Below are positions 27,609 through 35,972 of a stretch of DNA of 64,000 nt, piece by piece. The stretch comes from Planctomycetaceae bacterium (GTDB lineage: Bacteria > Planctomycetota > Planctomycetia > Planctomycetales > Planctomycetaceae). The notes under the pieces were generated by a model, which saw only the letters and a program-made list of their open reading frames with translations, searched no databases and was not told the origin of the DNA. A program made the position numbers and the translations under genes. The stretch's first letter is position 1; each line of letters begins with the position of its first letter. The DNA lies in the NCBI GenBank assembly GCA_020426325.1, contig JAGQQG010000005.1:1-64000 (forward strand), given 5' to 3'.

Positions 27609-28934
27609 GTGAATCGCTCACTGCTCGCAATGGTCAGCCTGTGCTGGCTCACTTTCTGCCTGCCTGCCACCACGATGGCAGAGGTGCAGCCCCCGGAAGG
27701 ATTTAAGGCTCTGTTCAACGGTGAAGACCTCGCCGGCTGGCACGGTATGCCGCACTTTGATCCGCAAAAACTGGCTGCGATGCCCGAGGACGAACGACAG
27801 AAGCAGCTGGCCGAGTGGTGGAAGGAGACCGTCAAACACTGGACGATCGAGAACGAAGAACTCGTCAACGACGGCACCGGTCCCTATCTCACGACTGATG
27901 ACGAGTATGGCGACATCGAGCTGTTGATCGAGTATCGCACGGTGCCACTGGCCGACAGCGGGATCTATCTTCGAGGGACGCCTCAGGTGCAGATTTGGGA
28001 CTGGACTGAGGCAGGTGGCAAATGGGATCGCGGGGCTGACAAAGGGTCGGGAGGATTGTTTAACAATCCGGACAACGCTCCGGGACGCGATCCGCTCGTG
28101 CTGGCCGACAGACCGTTTGGCGAATGGAACCAGTTCCGCATCGTGCAGGTGGGCGAACGGACCAGCGTGTGGTTGAATGATCAACTTGTGGTCGACCATG
28201 CTCAGATGGACAACTACTGGAACCGCGACATTCCGCTGTTTCGCGAGGGACGCATCCAACTGCAAACACACGGCGGGGAAATTCGCTGGCGAAACCTGTT
28301 TGTGCGTGAGATTGCTGCTGACGAAGCCAACGAAATTCTCGCCTCCCATGGTGATGAGGGATTTGAGTCAGTCTTCAATGGGAAAGACCTCTCGGGCTGG
28401 GCTGGTGCAGTCGAAAATTACGAAGTCGTCGACGGGGCAATCAAATGCCAGCCGGGACACGGGGGCGTACTCTACACTGAGAAGGAGTATGACGACTTTC
28501 AGGTCCGAGTGGAGTTCCGCGTGCCTCCTGGAGGGAATAATGGTCTGGCCATTCGGTACCCGGGACACGGCAATGCCGCTTACGACGGGATGACCGAGCT
28601 GCAGGTGCTGGACACGCATCACCCGATGTATGCCGGCTGGCTCGACCCGCGACAGGCTCACGGTTCCGTATACGGCATGATTCCGGCCGCAACCGGATAC
28701 CTGCGTCCCACGGGCGAATGGAACTTTCAGGAAGTGACCGTCATCGGACCGAAAATCAAGGTGGAGTTGAACGGGACCGTGATCCTTGACGGAGACGTGA
28801 GCACCGTAACGGAGTTCATGGGAGATACCGCGCATCCGGGAAAGGATCTGACTTCTGGTCACTTCGGATTCGCCGGACACAATGATCCGGTGCGATTCCG
28901 TGCAATTCGAATCAAACCGATCGCGGCGGAGTAA
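27609..28934 (+). CDS. Exported protein with two DUF1080 (3-keto-disaccharide hydrolase-like) domains
   Basis: A 441-residue secreted protein. GTG 27609 is the likely start because AGGAG lies 9 bases upstream and a signal peptide follows at once (residues 1-25, ending TTMAEV). Two DUF1080 domains are in tandem: the first from GFKALFNGEDLAGWHG and the second from GFESVFNGKDLSGWAG. Each is a concanavalin-like jelly roll with motifs such as DSGIYLRG, WNQFRIV and GHFGFAGH. DUF1080 proteins include 3-keto-glucoside and 3-keto-disaccharide hydrolases, so a role in sugar breakdown in the periplasm or outside the cell is likely. The downstream Gfo/Idh/MocA enzyme could supply or use 3-keto sugars, but that is an inference. 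Confidence 0.88.
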   Translation: MNRSLLAMVSLCWLTFCLPATTMAEVQPPEGFKALFNGEDLAGWHGMPHFDPQKLAAMPEDERQKQLAEWWKETVKHWTIENEELVNDGTGPYLTTDDEYGDIELLIEYRTVPLADSGIYLRGTPQVQIWDWTEAGGKWDRGADKGSGGLFNNPDNAPGRDPLVLADRPFGEWNQFRIVQVGERTSVWLNDQLVVDHAQMDNYWNRDIPLFREGRIQLQTHGGEIRWRNLFVREIAADEANEILASHGDEGFESVFNGKDLSGWAGAVENYEVVDGAIKCQPGHGGVLYTEKEYDDFQVRVEFRVPPGGNNGLAIRYPGHGNAAYDGMTELQVLDTHHPMYAGWLDPRQAHGSVYGMIPAATGYLRPTGEWNFQEVTVIGPKIKVELNGTVILDGDVSTVTEFMGDTAHPGKDLTSGHFGFAGHNDPVRFRAIRIKPIAAE

Positions 28935-29175
28935 CTTCTCGCATGTCGCGTGTCAGGTGTTGAATCGGATCATTTCGGGCACGGGAGGATGAGGTCTTTG
29001 CCGCGCTATATCAGCTGAGTGAACCTGAGGATGACTTGTCGTTTTGCAGTGGCCTTGTCCTTCCGACATCAACCTTCTGGATATCAACCTTTGCTCAGCC
29101 TGACAGGGTGAGGTCGATTGACGGGCGTTCTTGAGTGAGCGACATTCGCGGTCGCTGATCCTGCAGGTACCGTTG

Positions 29176-30447
29176 ATGTCGAATGCCCACCTCAAGTCTG
29201 AATCGCAGTCATTCGCGCTCTTGCGTGTCATTGGGCCGGGAATTCTGGTCGCTGCGACTGGCGTAGGGGCAGGGGACTTAGCGACTGGAGCGCTAGTCGG
29301 GAGCACTTTGGGCGTGGCCGTGCTTTGGGCGGTTGTGCTCGGGGCGGGGCTCAAGTTTGTCCTGAACGAAGGGCTGGCACGCTGGCAACTCGCAACCGGA
29401 ACTACGTTGCTTGAAGGGATGGTCCAGTATTTCGGCAGAGTATCTCGGGGAGTGTTTCTCGTTTACCTGCTGATGTGGACCTGGTTCACGACGATCGCAC
29501 TCATGAGCGCCTGCGGGATTGCTTTGCACGCCATCTGCCCGATCAGCGACGCGGCCAGCGATAAGGTGACCTATGGGATTGCACAGAGTCTGCTCGCAGT
29601 CGCTTTGGTGGAACTGGGTGGATACAAGCTGTTTGAGCGTGTGATGAGTGTGTGCATTGGTCTGATGTTTCTGACCGTGGTAGCGACAGCGGTCTCGGTC
29701 GGCCCTGCGTGGAGTGAGATCGGACAGGGTTTGATCATGCCACGGATTCCCGAGATGGGGATTGACAGTCTGCGATGGACGGTCGCTTTGATTGGCGGTG
29801 TCGGGGGCACGCTGACGGTACTGTGTTACGGTTACTGGATTCGTGAAGAAGGGCGGAATTCCTCTGCGGACATTCATGCCTCCCGGATCGATCTCGCGGT
29901 CGGGTACTTGATGACAGCCTTGTTCGGCATGGCCATGGTGATCATCGGCAGCCGAATCTCCGTCGAAGGGAAGTCGGCAGAACTGTTGGTGCATCTATCG
30001 GCCCAACTGGAGCAGGAGTTGGGTGCGGTCGTGAGCTGGGCCTTTCTGCTGGGAGCCTGGGGAGCCATCTTCAGCAGTCTGCTGGGAGTCTGGCAGAGCG
30101 TGCCGTATCTGTTTGCTGACTTCCTCAGTCTGAGTGCTGAGAGGCGAACGGATGTATCGGTGGTCAACACCAAAGGAGTCGCCTATCGCGGATACCTGTA
30201 TGCGATGGCGACGTTGCCCGCGTTAGGCCTGTTTCGGTCTTTCGCCTCGGTCCAGAAGGCCTATGCGGTGTTTGGGGCTCTGTTTATCCCGCTGTTGGCC
30301 TTGGCGCTCTTACTTCTGAACGGCTCTGCTGCCCGGATCGGGGAGACACATCGCAACCGCTGGCCGAGCACGCTGGGGCTATTGTTCGCGATCAGCCTGT
30401 TTGTGGTGTATGGCTATTTCGAGATCAGTCAAACTTTCGGTGGGTGA
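29176..30447 (+). CDS. Nramp-like transporter lacking the canonical metal-site motifs
   Basis: A 423-residue membrane protein with about 11 hydrophobic helices, starting at ATG 29176. Helix 1 carries GPGILVAATGVGAGDLATG (20-38), the position where Nramp metal transporters have Asp-Pro-Gly-Asn; here Asp-Pro-Gly-Asn is replaced by Gly-Ala-Gly-Asp. Helix 6 has GGVGGTLTVLCYGYW instead of the Met-Pro-His motif. It therefore belongs to a divergent Nramp-related subgroup, and the substrate cannot be assumed to be Mn or Fe; Mg or a non-metal solute is possible. A small stem (AGCGAC/GTCGCT) lies in its leader near 29140-29156. A hairpin with T-run follows at 30498. Confidence 0.82.
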   Translation: MSNAHLKSESQSFALLRVIGPGILVAATGVGAGDLATGALVGSTLGVAVLWAVVLGAGLKFVLNEGLARWQLATGTTLLEGMVQYFGRVSRGVFLVYLLMWTWFTTIALMSACGIALHAICPISDAASDKVTYGIAQSLLAVALVELGGYKLFERVMSVCIGLMFLTVVATAVSVGPAWSEIGQGLIMPRIPEMGIDSLRWTVALIGGVGGTLTVLCYGYWIREEGRNSSADIHASRIDLAVGYLMTALFGMAMVIIGSRISVEGKSAELLVHLSAQLEQELGAVVSWAFLLGAWGAIFSSLLGVWQSVPYLFADFLSLSAERRTDVSVVNTKGVAYRGYLYAMATLPALGLFRSFASVQKAYAVFGALFIPLLALALLLLNGSAARIGETHRNRWPSTLGLLFAISLFVVYGYFEISQTFGG

Positions 30448-30497
30448 GGAAGGCTTTCGATTCCATCCCTGCTTACTTAGAATCCAGTGCGATGACG

Positions 30498-30524
30498 ACG
30501 GACCGACTCTTCGGTCCGTATTTT
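30498..30524 (+). terminator. Intrinsic terminator after the Nramp-like gene
   Basis: A perfect 9-bp stem ACGGACCGA (30498-30506) / TCGGTCCGT (30511-30519) with a 4-base loop, followed by ATTTTGTT. It begins 51 bases after the stop codon at 30447 and before the next plus-strand gene. Confidence 0.7.
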
Positions 30525-30556
30525 GTTGGTGCGGCGGCCGAGGAGTATGAGAGAGC

Positions 30557-31606
30557 ATGTCTGTGCAGAAGGTGAGAGTCGGAATTGTCGGAGCGGGTGC
30601 GAATACTCGGGCTCGACATTTCCCGGGATTCCAGTCAATAGATGGTGTTGAAGTCACGGGCGTGTGCAATCGGACCCCCGAGTCCACCAAGCGAGTCGCG
30701 CGCGAGTTCAACATCCCTCGTCAGTACAGCGACTGGAAAGATCTGATCGCAGCAGATGATGTGGATGCCGTACTGATCGGCACTTGGCCCAACCTGCACT
30801 GTGAGATCACCTGTGCAGCGCTTGAAGCCGGCAAGCACGTGCTCACTGAAGCTCGGATGGCCCGAAACCTTCAAGAAGCGAAGCAGATGCTGGCTGCTTC
30901 CGAGCAGCATCCCGACTTGATCGCACAGGTTGTCCCCAGTCCCTACGGGCTCACCTGTGGACCGCTTGTCGAGCAACTCATCCGTGATCGGTTTCTGGGC
31001 GACTTCCGCGAACTGGTAGTGCTGGGCGCCGATGACATTTTCTGGGATTACTCGATTCCTCTGCATTGGCGCCAGGATCAGGAAATCAGCGGTCTCAATG
31101 TGCTGGCGATGGGAATTCTTCACGAAACCGCATTACGCTGGTCCCCCCCGCCAGTTCATGTGTTTGCTCAATCGCACATCTTCGAACCACAGCGTCCCAA
31201 CCTGCAGACGGGTGAATACTCGGATGTCACCGTGCCCGATAGCGTGCAGATCCTGACACAGCTGGAAGGGGGAGGACGCGGGCTATACCACATCAGCGGC
31301 ATCACTCTATTCGGCCCTGGAAAACAGATTCATCTCTATGGCAGCCGAGGGACCATCAAAATCGAATTTGAGCCCGAAGAACGTGTGTTCGTGGGACACC
31401 ACGGAGATTCCACACTGAAAGCGATCGAAATTCCGGAGGCTCAGCGAGGCCAGTGGCGAGTGGAGGAAGAGTTCATCGGCGCCATCCGTGGAGAAGAGAA
31501 GGTCGTCCTGACTGATTTTGCGACAGGTGTCAAATATATGGATTTTGTCGATGGTGTTTCCCGCAGCTCCGCAGAAGCAAAAGTCGTCGCACTCTCAGAG
31601 TGTTAG
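30557..31606 (+). CDS. Gfo/Idh/MocA family oxidoreductase
   Basis: NAD(P)-dependent sugar or polyol oxidoreductase, 349 residues from ATG 30557, with purine-rich GAGGAGTATGAGAGA upstream. Rossmann motif VGIVGAGANTRARHFPGF at 8-25, a second-strand region VTGVCNRTPES, and EAGKHVLTEARMARN in place of the usual CEKP-like loop (Glu-Ala in place of Glu-Lys-Pro). In GILHETALRW the His of the C-terminal domain is the likely catalytic residue. The loss of the usual Glu-Lys-Pro Lys is worth noting and may change catalysis. The substrate is unknown; planctomycetes have many paralogues. It appears to be a single-gene unit after a terminator. Confidence 0.88.
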   Translation: MSVQKVRVGIVGAGANTRARHFPGFQSIDGVEVTGVCNRTPESTKRVAREFNIPRQYSDWKDLIAADDVDAVLIGTWPNLHCEITCAALEAGKHVLTEARMARNLQEAKQMLAASEQHPDLIAQVVPSPYGLTCGPLVEQLIRDRFLGDFRELVVLGADDIFWDYSIPLHWRQDQEISGLNVLAMGILHETALRWSPPPVHVFAQSHIFEPQRPNLQTGEYSDVTVPDSVQILTQLEGGGRGLYHISGITLFGPGKQIHLYGSRGTIKIEFEPEERVFVGHHGDSTLKAIEIPEAQRGQWRVEEEFIGAIRGEEKVVLTDFATGVKYMDFVDGVSRSSAEAKVVALSEC

Positions 31607-31826
31607 GTCGAAGGACGATTTCGGTGGACAACGATAGGAGAGCTGGTGTAGCGTAAATACAACCTATTTGACTCACTCCTCCTAATCGCACTGATTGTCT
31701 GCGGCAAGAAACATCTTGCCAGATCGCTTACGACAACCGCACCAAACAGGTTGTAGTGTTTTTCGGGCCACTCCTGAATTGCACAAAATCGACCTCGACA
31801 GGTGATCTCATCGGGCCAGCGCACTC

Positions 31827-32681
31827 ATGTCCATTGCCACTATTGAGCCGAAAAGCTCCAAATCGATCAACTCTGACAAGAGTGCGTCTCTCTCTGATAT
31901 TATTGATTTTGCAGCCTCCGAAAAACTCCCTGTCGTCCCCTGGTTGACGATTCTCGATTTGAATCACCAGCGGCGTGACACCCGATGTCTGGGTGAACGA
32001 ATTCGGCTCTGTAAACGATTGACGGATATTGCTGTCTCCTCAGTCGCACTCATCATTCTGTTGCCAGTGATGGTTGTCGTAGCGTTGCTCGTGAAATTGA
32101 CGTCTCCCGGCAAAACGATCTTCCAGCAAACTCGCGTCGGCCTGAACCTGCGTGACTTTGATGATCGCAGGCAGGAAAATGGGGCTGCTCCCGCCCATCT
32201 CGTGGAACGACGTACGAGCCAGGTGGATCGACGCGGGAACTTCACCTATGGTCGGCATTTCACGCTCTATAAATTCCGCACCATGCGTGAGGATGCGGAA
32301 AAGGACGGGGCACAATTTGCCGTGAAAGGGGATTCTCGTGTGACTCCCATTGGTGGGTTCTTGCGGAAAACCCGTCTCGACGAGTTGCCCCAGTTGTGGA
32401 ACGTTTTGAAAGGAGAGATGAGTCTCGTCGGGCCGCGACCGGAGCGTCCCGAGTTCATCTCCGAGTTGTCGAATCATATCCCGAACTACTTGCAACGCCT
32501 CGGACTCAAACCGGGTCTCACGGGCGTTGCACAGGTGGTCAACGGTTACGATAACGACATCGAGAGCTTCCGCAGGAAAGTCGCCTTCGACCTGCTCTAT
32601 CTCCAGAACTGCTGTCTCAGAAATGACTTAAAGATCCTGTTCAAGACGATCGGAGTCGTGGTTCATCGACAGGGACTATGA
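31827..32681 (+). CDS. Bacterial sugar transferase (undecaprenyl-phosphate sugar phosphotransferase type)
   Basis: A 284-residue monotopic phosphoglycosyl transferase starting at ATG 31827. It has a polar N-terminus (1-60), one membrane helix (about 70-92, SSVALIILLPVMVVVALLVKL), then the catalytic core: FTLYKFRTMREDAEKD, TRLDELPQLWNVLKGEMSLV, GPRPERPEF and LKPGLTGVAQV. It starts assembly of a surface polysaccharide by moving a sugar phosphate to the lipid carrier. It lacks the large N-terminal membrane domain of WcaJ-type enzymes. An insert of about 35 charged residues sits between QTRVGLNLR and FTLYKFRTM, where the usual linker is short. It may work with the flippase at 23808. Confidence 0.9.
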   Translation: MSIATIEPKSSKSINSDKSASLSDIIDFAASEKLPVVPWLTILDLNHQRRDTRCLGERIRLCKRLTDIAVSSVALIILLPVMVVVALLVKLTSPGKTIFQQTRVGLNLRDFDDRRQENGAAPAHLVERRTSQVDRRGNFTYGRHFTLYKFRTMREDAEKDGAQFAVKGDSRVTPIGGFLRKTRLDELPQLWNVLKGEMSLVGPRPERPEFISELSNHIPNYLQRLGLKPGLTGVAQVVNGYDNDIESFRRKVAFDLLYLQNCCLRNDLKILFKTIGVVVHRQGL

Positions 32682-33100
32682 GAAAAGCCTGTCCGCGCTC
32701 CGAGACCATGAATTGAAGCCGAAGCAGCCCTGATGCACAAATCTTCCGGCACAGGCCCTCACATTCCGGCGCGGTGCTTGACACCGGACAGCCGTTGGGG
32801 TGTAATTTGAGCTGATGCAAGTCGGCCTGTTGGGTCAGGCTGCTGAACAGAGTTGTTCGGATTATCCGGCTTGCATCGATGGCTGGATGAGAATGGGTGA
32901 GGGTTCGATGTCCCAACAGGGGCCATCAAACCGTCAGAATCGGACAAAGGGCTTACACGGTTCAGACTGCATGTTCTGACGAATGTCGATCTGCATCCCT
33001 GCCAGGAAGTTCCCCCTCCGCTTCAGACTCACTCCTTCGGCGCTGATTCTCCGATATTTTGGAGTGGATGCGTTAGAGTCCCCCCCTGTGAGATCAGGCT
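32682..33100. other. 419-bp intergenic region upstream of the ketosynthase homologue
   Basis: No gene recognised. It contains a near-perfect sigma70-type promoter at 32778-32806 (listed separately) and a short imperfect stem (TCAGA/TCTGA) near 32962-32979. The roughly 285 bases after that promoter could be a long leader or a small RNA. Confidence 0.45.
32778..32806 (+). promoter_or_regulatory. Strong sigma70-like promoter
   Basis: TTGACA at 32778-32783 and TGTAAT at 32801-32806 are separated by exactly 17 bases. It reads towards the ketosynthase homologue, whose ATG is about 285 bases further on. Confidence 0.6.
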
Positions 33101-34393
33101 ATGATGGCTGGGTCGCAGAATCCCCGTGTCGTGATCACCGGTTTGGGAGTCGTTTCTCCCATCGGCATCGGCAAGGAGCGTTTCTGGCGAAATCTACTGG
33201 ACGGTCAATCCGGAGTCGACTTTTTAAAGTCGTTTTCGTCGGAGAACTTACCGTCCAAGGTCGCTGCTGAGATCACCGACTTCGACCCCTTGGACTACGT
33301 CTACCAGAAAAAGTTCCTCAAGGTCATGTCGAGGGACATCCAATTGGGGGTCTCGGCTGCTTCCATGGCCGTCAAGGACGCAGGCATCAAGCCGGGTGAT
33401 GTCGTCCCAGAGCGGATGGGAGTTGAGTTCGGGACCGGTCACATCTCCTTCACGCCTGATGAGTTGGCTGAGGCAGCAGCGGACTTTGCAGACCCATCCA
33501 GTCGGGATGGTTACAAGCGATGGGGAGATGAGCAACTTGGCAAGATCGCCCCACTCTGGCTGCTGAGACAGTTGCCCAACATGCCTGCGTGTCATGTTGC
33601 CATTGAACACGACGCCCGCGGTCCGAACAACACGATCACGAGCGGTGAAGCCTCAGCTCTTTTAGCGCTCTCGGAAGCGATGAGAGTCATTCGGAGGAAC
33701 GAGGCGGATGTGATGATCGTTGGAGCGTGCAGTTCCAACATTCATCCGGTCGATATCGCCCGATTGAATCTTTACGACACCCTCTCGCAGCGACATGACG
33801 ATCCGACTCGTGCCTGTCGTCCCTTCGACCGTGATCGCGATGGCACGATTGTGGGTGAGGGAGCTGCGGTCTTCGTCGTAGAACGATATGCACATGCCGT
33901 CGCACGTGGAGCGGACATTTATGCGGAGATTCTCGGAGTCAGTGGTGGATGCGACGGTCGGGGTTATCGCAATGGTGCTGGCGGAACGGGCATCGTCCGG
34001 GCGGTTGACCATGTCCTACGACAATCCAGGATAGAACCACGTGAGATCGGACACATCAATGCACACGGGAAAGGCACCCAACGTGACGACTGGGTCGAAT
34101 CCCGCGCTTACCATCAGTCACTCGGCGACCACGCTATCAAAATTCCGTTGACGGCACTGAAGAGTTACTTTGGCAACTTCGATGCCGGTTCCGGGGCGGT
34201 CGAGTTGGCCGGGAGTCTGATGGCCCTCCGTCATCGGACGGTCCCGATGACACTCAACTACGAAACTCCAGATCCACTCTGCCGATTAAATGTAGTCCGG
34301 GGTGAACCGCTTCGCATGTCGAGTAGCCTCGCACTCAGCGTTAACCGGACGCACATGGGACAAAGCGCGGCTGCGGTGCTCAGGGCTGTCTGA
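33101..34393 (+). CDS. Beta-ketoacyl synthase homologue without active-site Cys (chain-length-factor-like)
   Basis: A thiolase-fold KS-type protein, 430 residues; the start is ATG 33101 or 33104. The N-terminal motif RVVITGLGVVSPIGIG is standard. At the nucleophile position, where KS enzymes have Cys, the sequence is GPNNTITSGEASALLAL with Glu183. The first catalytic His is kept (INAHGKGTQRDD, His322), but the second is Asn359 (KSYFGNFDAGSG instead of the usual G-H). This resembles chain length factors and KSQ decarboxylases, which have Gln at that position, so it should not condense acyl chains alone. A partner KS and an ACP gene are not next to it. Role: possibly priming, decarboxylation or scaffold in fatty acid or polyketide synthesis. 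Confidence 0.85.
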   Translation: MMAGSQNPRVVITGLGVVSPIGIGKERFWRNLLDGQSGVDFLKSFSSENLPSKVAAEITDFDPLDYVYQKKFLKVMSRDIQLGVSAASMAVKDAGIKPGDVVPERMGVEFGTGHISFTPDELAEAAADFADPSSRDGYKRWGDEQLGKIAPLWLLRQLPNMPACHVAIEHDARGPNNTITSGEASALLALSEAMRVIRRNEADVMIVGACSSNIHPVDIARLNLYDTLSQRHDDPTRACRPFDRDRDGTIVGEGAAVFVVERYAHAVARGADIYAEILGVSGGCDGRGYRNGAGGTGIVRAVDHVLRQSRIEPREIGHINAHGKGTQRDDWVESRAYHQSLGDHAIKIPLTALKSYFGNFDAGSGAVELAGSLMALRHRTVPMTLNYETPDPLCRLNVVRGEPLRMSSSLALSVNRTHMGQSAAAVLRAV

Positions 34394-34557
34394 ACTCCCG
34401 CGAACTTCGCGCCGCGAAAGGTCTCGTATTCTGCGAAAGACTATGTGTCTGCTAAGTAGGGACTCGTTCGCAGACTCACCCCATGACGCAGTCGAGCATC
34501 CAGCGGTCGAAAGCCCCGCAGCCGTAGTTTTCAGAAACGGACATCGTTGTAAATGCC

Positions 34558-35184
34558 TTAAGCATAGTGTCCGACTCTCCAAGGCTGTTGAGCAATCAGG
34601 GAGTCCATACCTCCTGATGTCAGCGAAGCCCGTTGCCATTGTTGCGCTGATTTCTCAAGCTCACTTGAAAAATTGATCAGAACGGATTTCTCATTCGGGT
34701 TCCCTGAACGTTGATCCGAGTGACAGGTCACGCACGTGCTAGTCACGACGCTGGCTGACTCTTTACCGGAAAACAGACTGCGATTTATCCAGGTACATTC
34801 CTGTGCCATGACGGGCGATGAGGAGTGAGGACCTGACAGGATGAGTGTTAAGCTCAGGCACAAGAGAAGTCCGAGTGCTGTTGCAGAGAAGATCGTCCCC
34901 AAGAGTCGACGCCGTGACGTCCTGGTTCTCGTTGACAGTCCGCTCGCTGACAATCGTGCGGCCACTTGCTCCGCCATTTGGACCGGTGACATCAATGCCT
35001 GAGTGACCTGGCGTTCGTATTCACGTGCATCCGCATCGACAGGAGCATTGAAAAGGCCAAGTGCCGGTTCCAGCGTCTCAAACATCTGCCGACACCTCGT
35101 GCAGGACGCCAGATGAAAAGACAACTCCGGAGAATCAATCTCGCAGGGGTCAGTCATCGCATCGAAAGCCTGATCACAATTCAT
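34558..35184 (-). CDS. Anti-sigma factor with zinc-finger domain, membrane helix and CxxCH motif
   Basis: A 208-residue membrane protein starting at ATG 35184 with AGGAGGA 7 bases upstream. The N-terminus has the anti-sigma zinc motif H24-x3-C28-x2-C31 (FHLASCTRCRQMF), a linker, one membrane helix (about 94-117) and an extracytoplasmic tail. The tail has CVTCH at 151-155, the heme-c attachment form, which is unusual for an anti-sigma factor. The start codon overlaps the end of the ECF sigma gene by four bases, so they are translationally coupled. It should hold the sigma factor inactive until a signal, perhaps redox or heme related, reaches the outer part. Confidence 0.85.
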   Translation of the reverse strand: MNCDQAFDAMTDPCEIDSPELSFHLASCTRCRQMFETLEPALGLFNAPVDADAREYERQVTQALMSPVQMAEQVAARLSASGLSTRTRTSRRRLLGTIFSATALGLLLCLSLTLILSGPHSSSPVMAQECTWINRSLFSGKESASVVTSTCVTCHSDQRSGNPNEKSVLINFSSELEKSAQQWQRASLTSGGMDSLIAQQPWRVGHYA

Positions 35185-35780
35185 GGTGTCTCCTCCTTCG
35201 ATTCCGCAAAGGGGCCCGCAAGAGAGTTGAGATTCTGGATACGTTCGGAAAGTCGTTGAAGTCCTGTTTTCACTCGACGCTTTGCCCCACTCAGCGTGCA
35301 AGACGTCGCAGTCGCAATCTCTTCGTACTTCAAACCACCAAAGAACCGCAGCCGGAGTGCGTCGGCCTGTGGTTCGGGGAGTTCGTCAAGCAGTCGTTGC
35401 AACAGGAGGTTTTCCTCTTCAGCAATCAGCTGAGAAAGAGCAGAAGGGCCTTGCTGAACCAAGGAGCCCGCTAGAACATCCTGATCGACGACAGTGTGTT
35501 CCCAGGGTCGTGATTGACGCTGCTTCCAGCGGGTACGACACAGGTTAAGCAGGATCGTCCAAAGCCAGGTCGAGGCAGCAAAGTCCGACTTGTAGGAATC
35601 CCTGGCAGCGAAGGCCGCCAGAAAGGTCTCCTGCACCACGTCTTCAGCAGCCGCCCTGTTTCCCAACTTGCTATCCGCCACGCGCAGAAAGCGATCGGAG
35701 TACCTGATCACCAGTTGACCGAACAACTCGTGATCGCCCCGCTGCACGCGTGCCAGGATGTCTGCATCAGAAAGTGGCAT
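35181..35780 (-). CDS. RNA polymerase ECF sigma factor
   Basis: A 199-residue sigma-70 family regulator from ATG 35780. Region 2 is at about 10-80 (LFGQLVIRYSDRFLRVADSKLGNRAAAEDVVQETFLAAF, with TWLWTILLNLCR), and region 4 at about 125-180 (LLDELPEPQADALRLRFFGGLKYEEIATATSCTLSGAKRRVKTGLQRL), including the helix-turn-helix. There is no region 3, as expected for ECF factors. It is paired with the anti-sigma factor gene, overlapping it by four bases. The genes it controls are unknown. Confidence 0.95.
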   Translation of the reverse strand: MPLSDADILARVQRGDHELFGQLVIRYSDRFLRVADSKLGNRAAAEDVVQETFLAAFAARDSYKSDFAASTWLWTILLNLCRTRWKQRQSRPWEHTVVDQDVLAGSLVQQGPSALSQLIAEEENLLLQRLLDELPEPQADALRLRFFGGLKYEEIATATSCTLSGAKRRVKTGLQRLSERIQNLNSLAGPFAESKEETP

Positions 35781-35972
35781 AACGCTCTCACACTTCTTGA
35801 CCGTTAGGCTATCATGAGGAGGAACGTCGCACCACTGCGATGTGTGCGATCTGCGTCGTTTCGAGTCTTGTCACGCTTTGCATTCTTGTGCGGTTTGCGG
35901 CTGAGAACTCCGTGAAGGTGGAGACCACCGCACAAAGTGAACAGAGCGAAAACCTCATCGGATGGGTATGAG

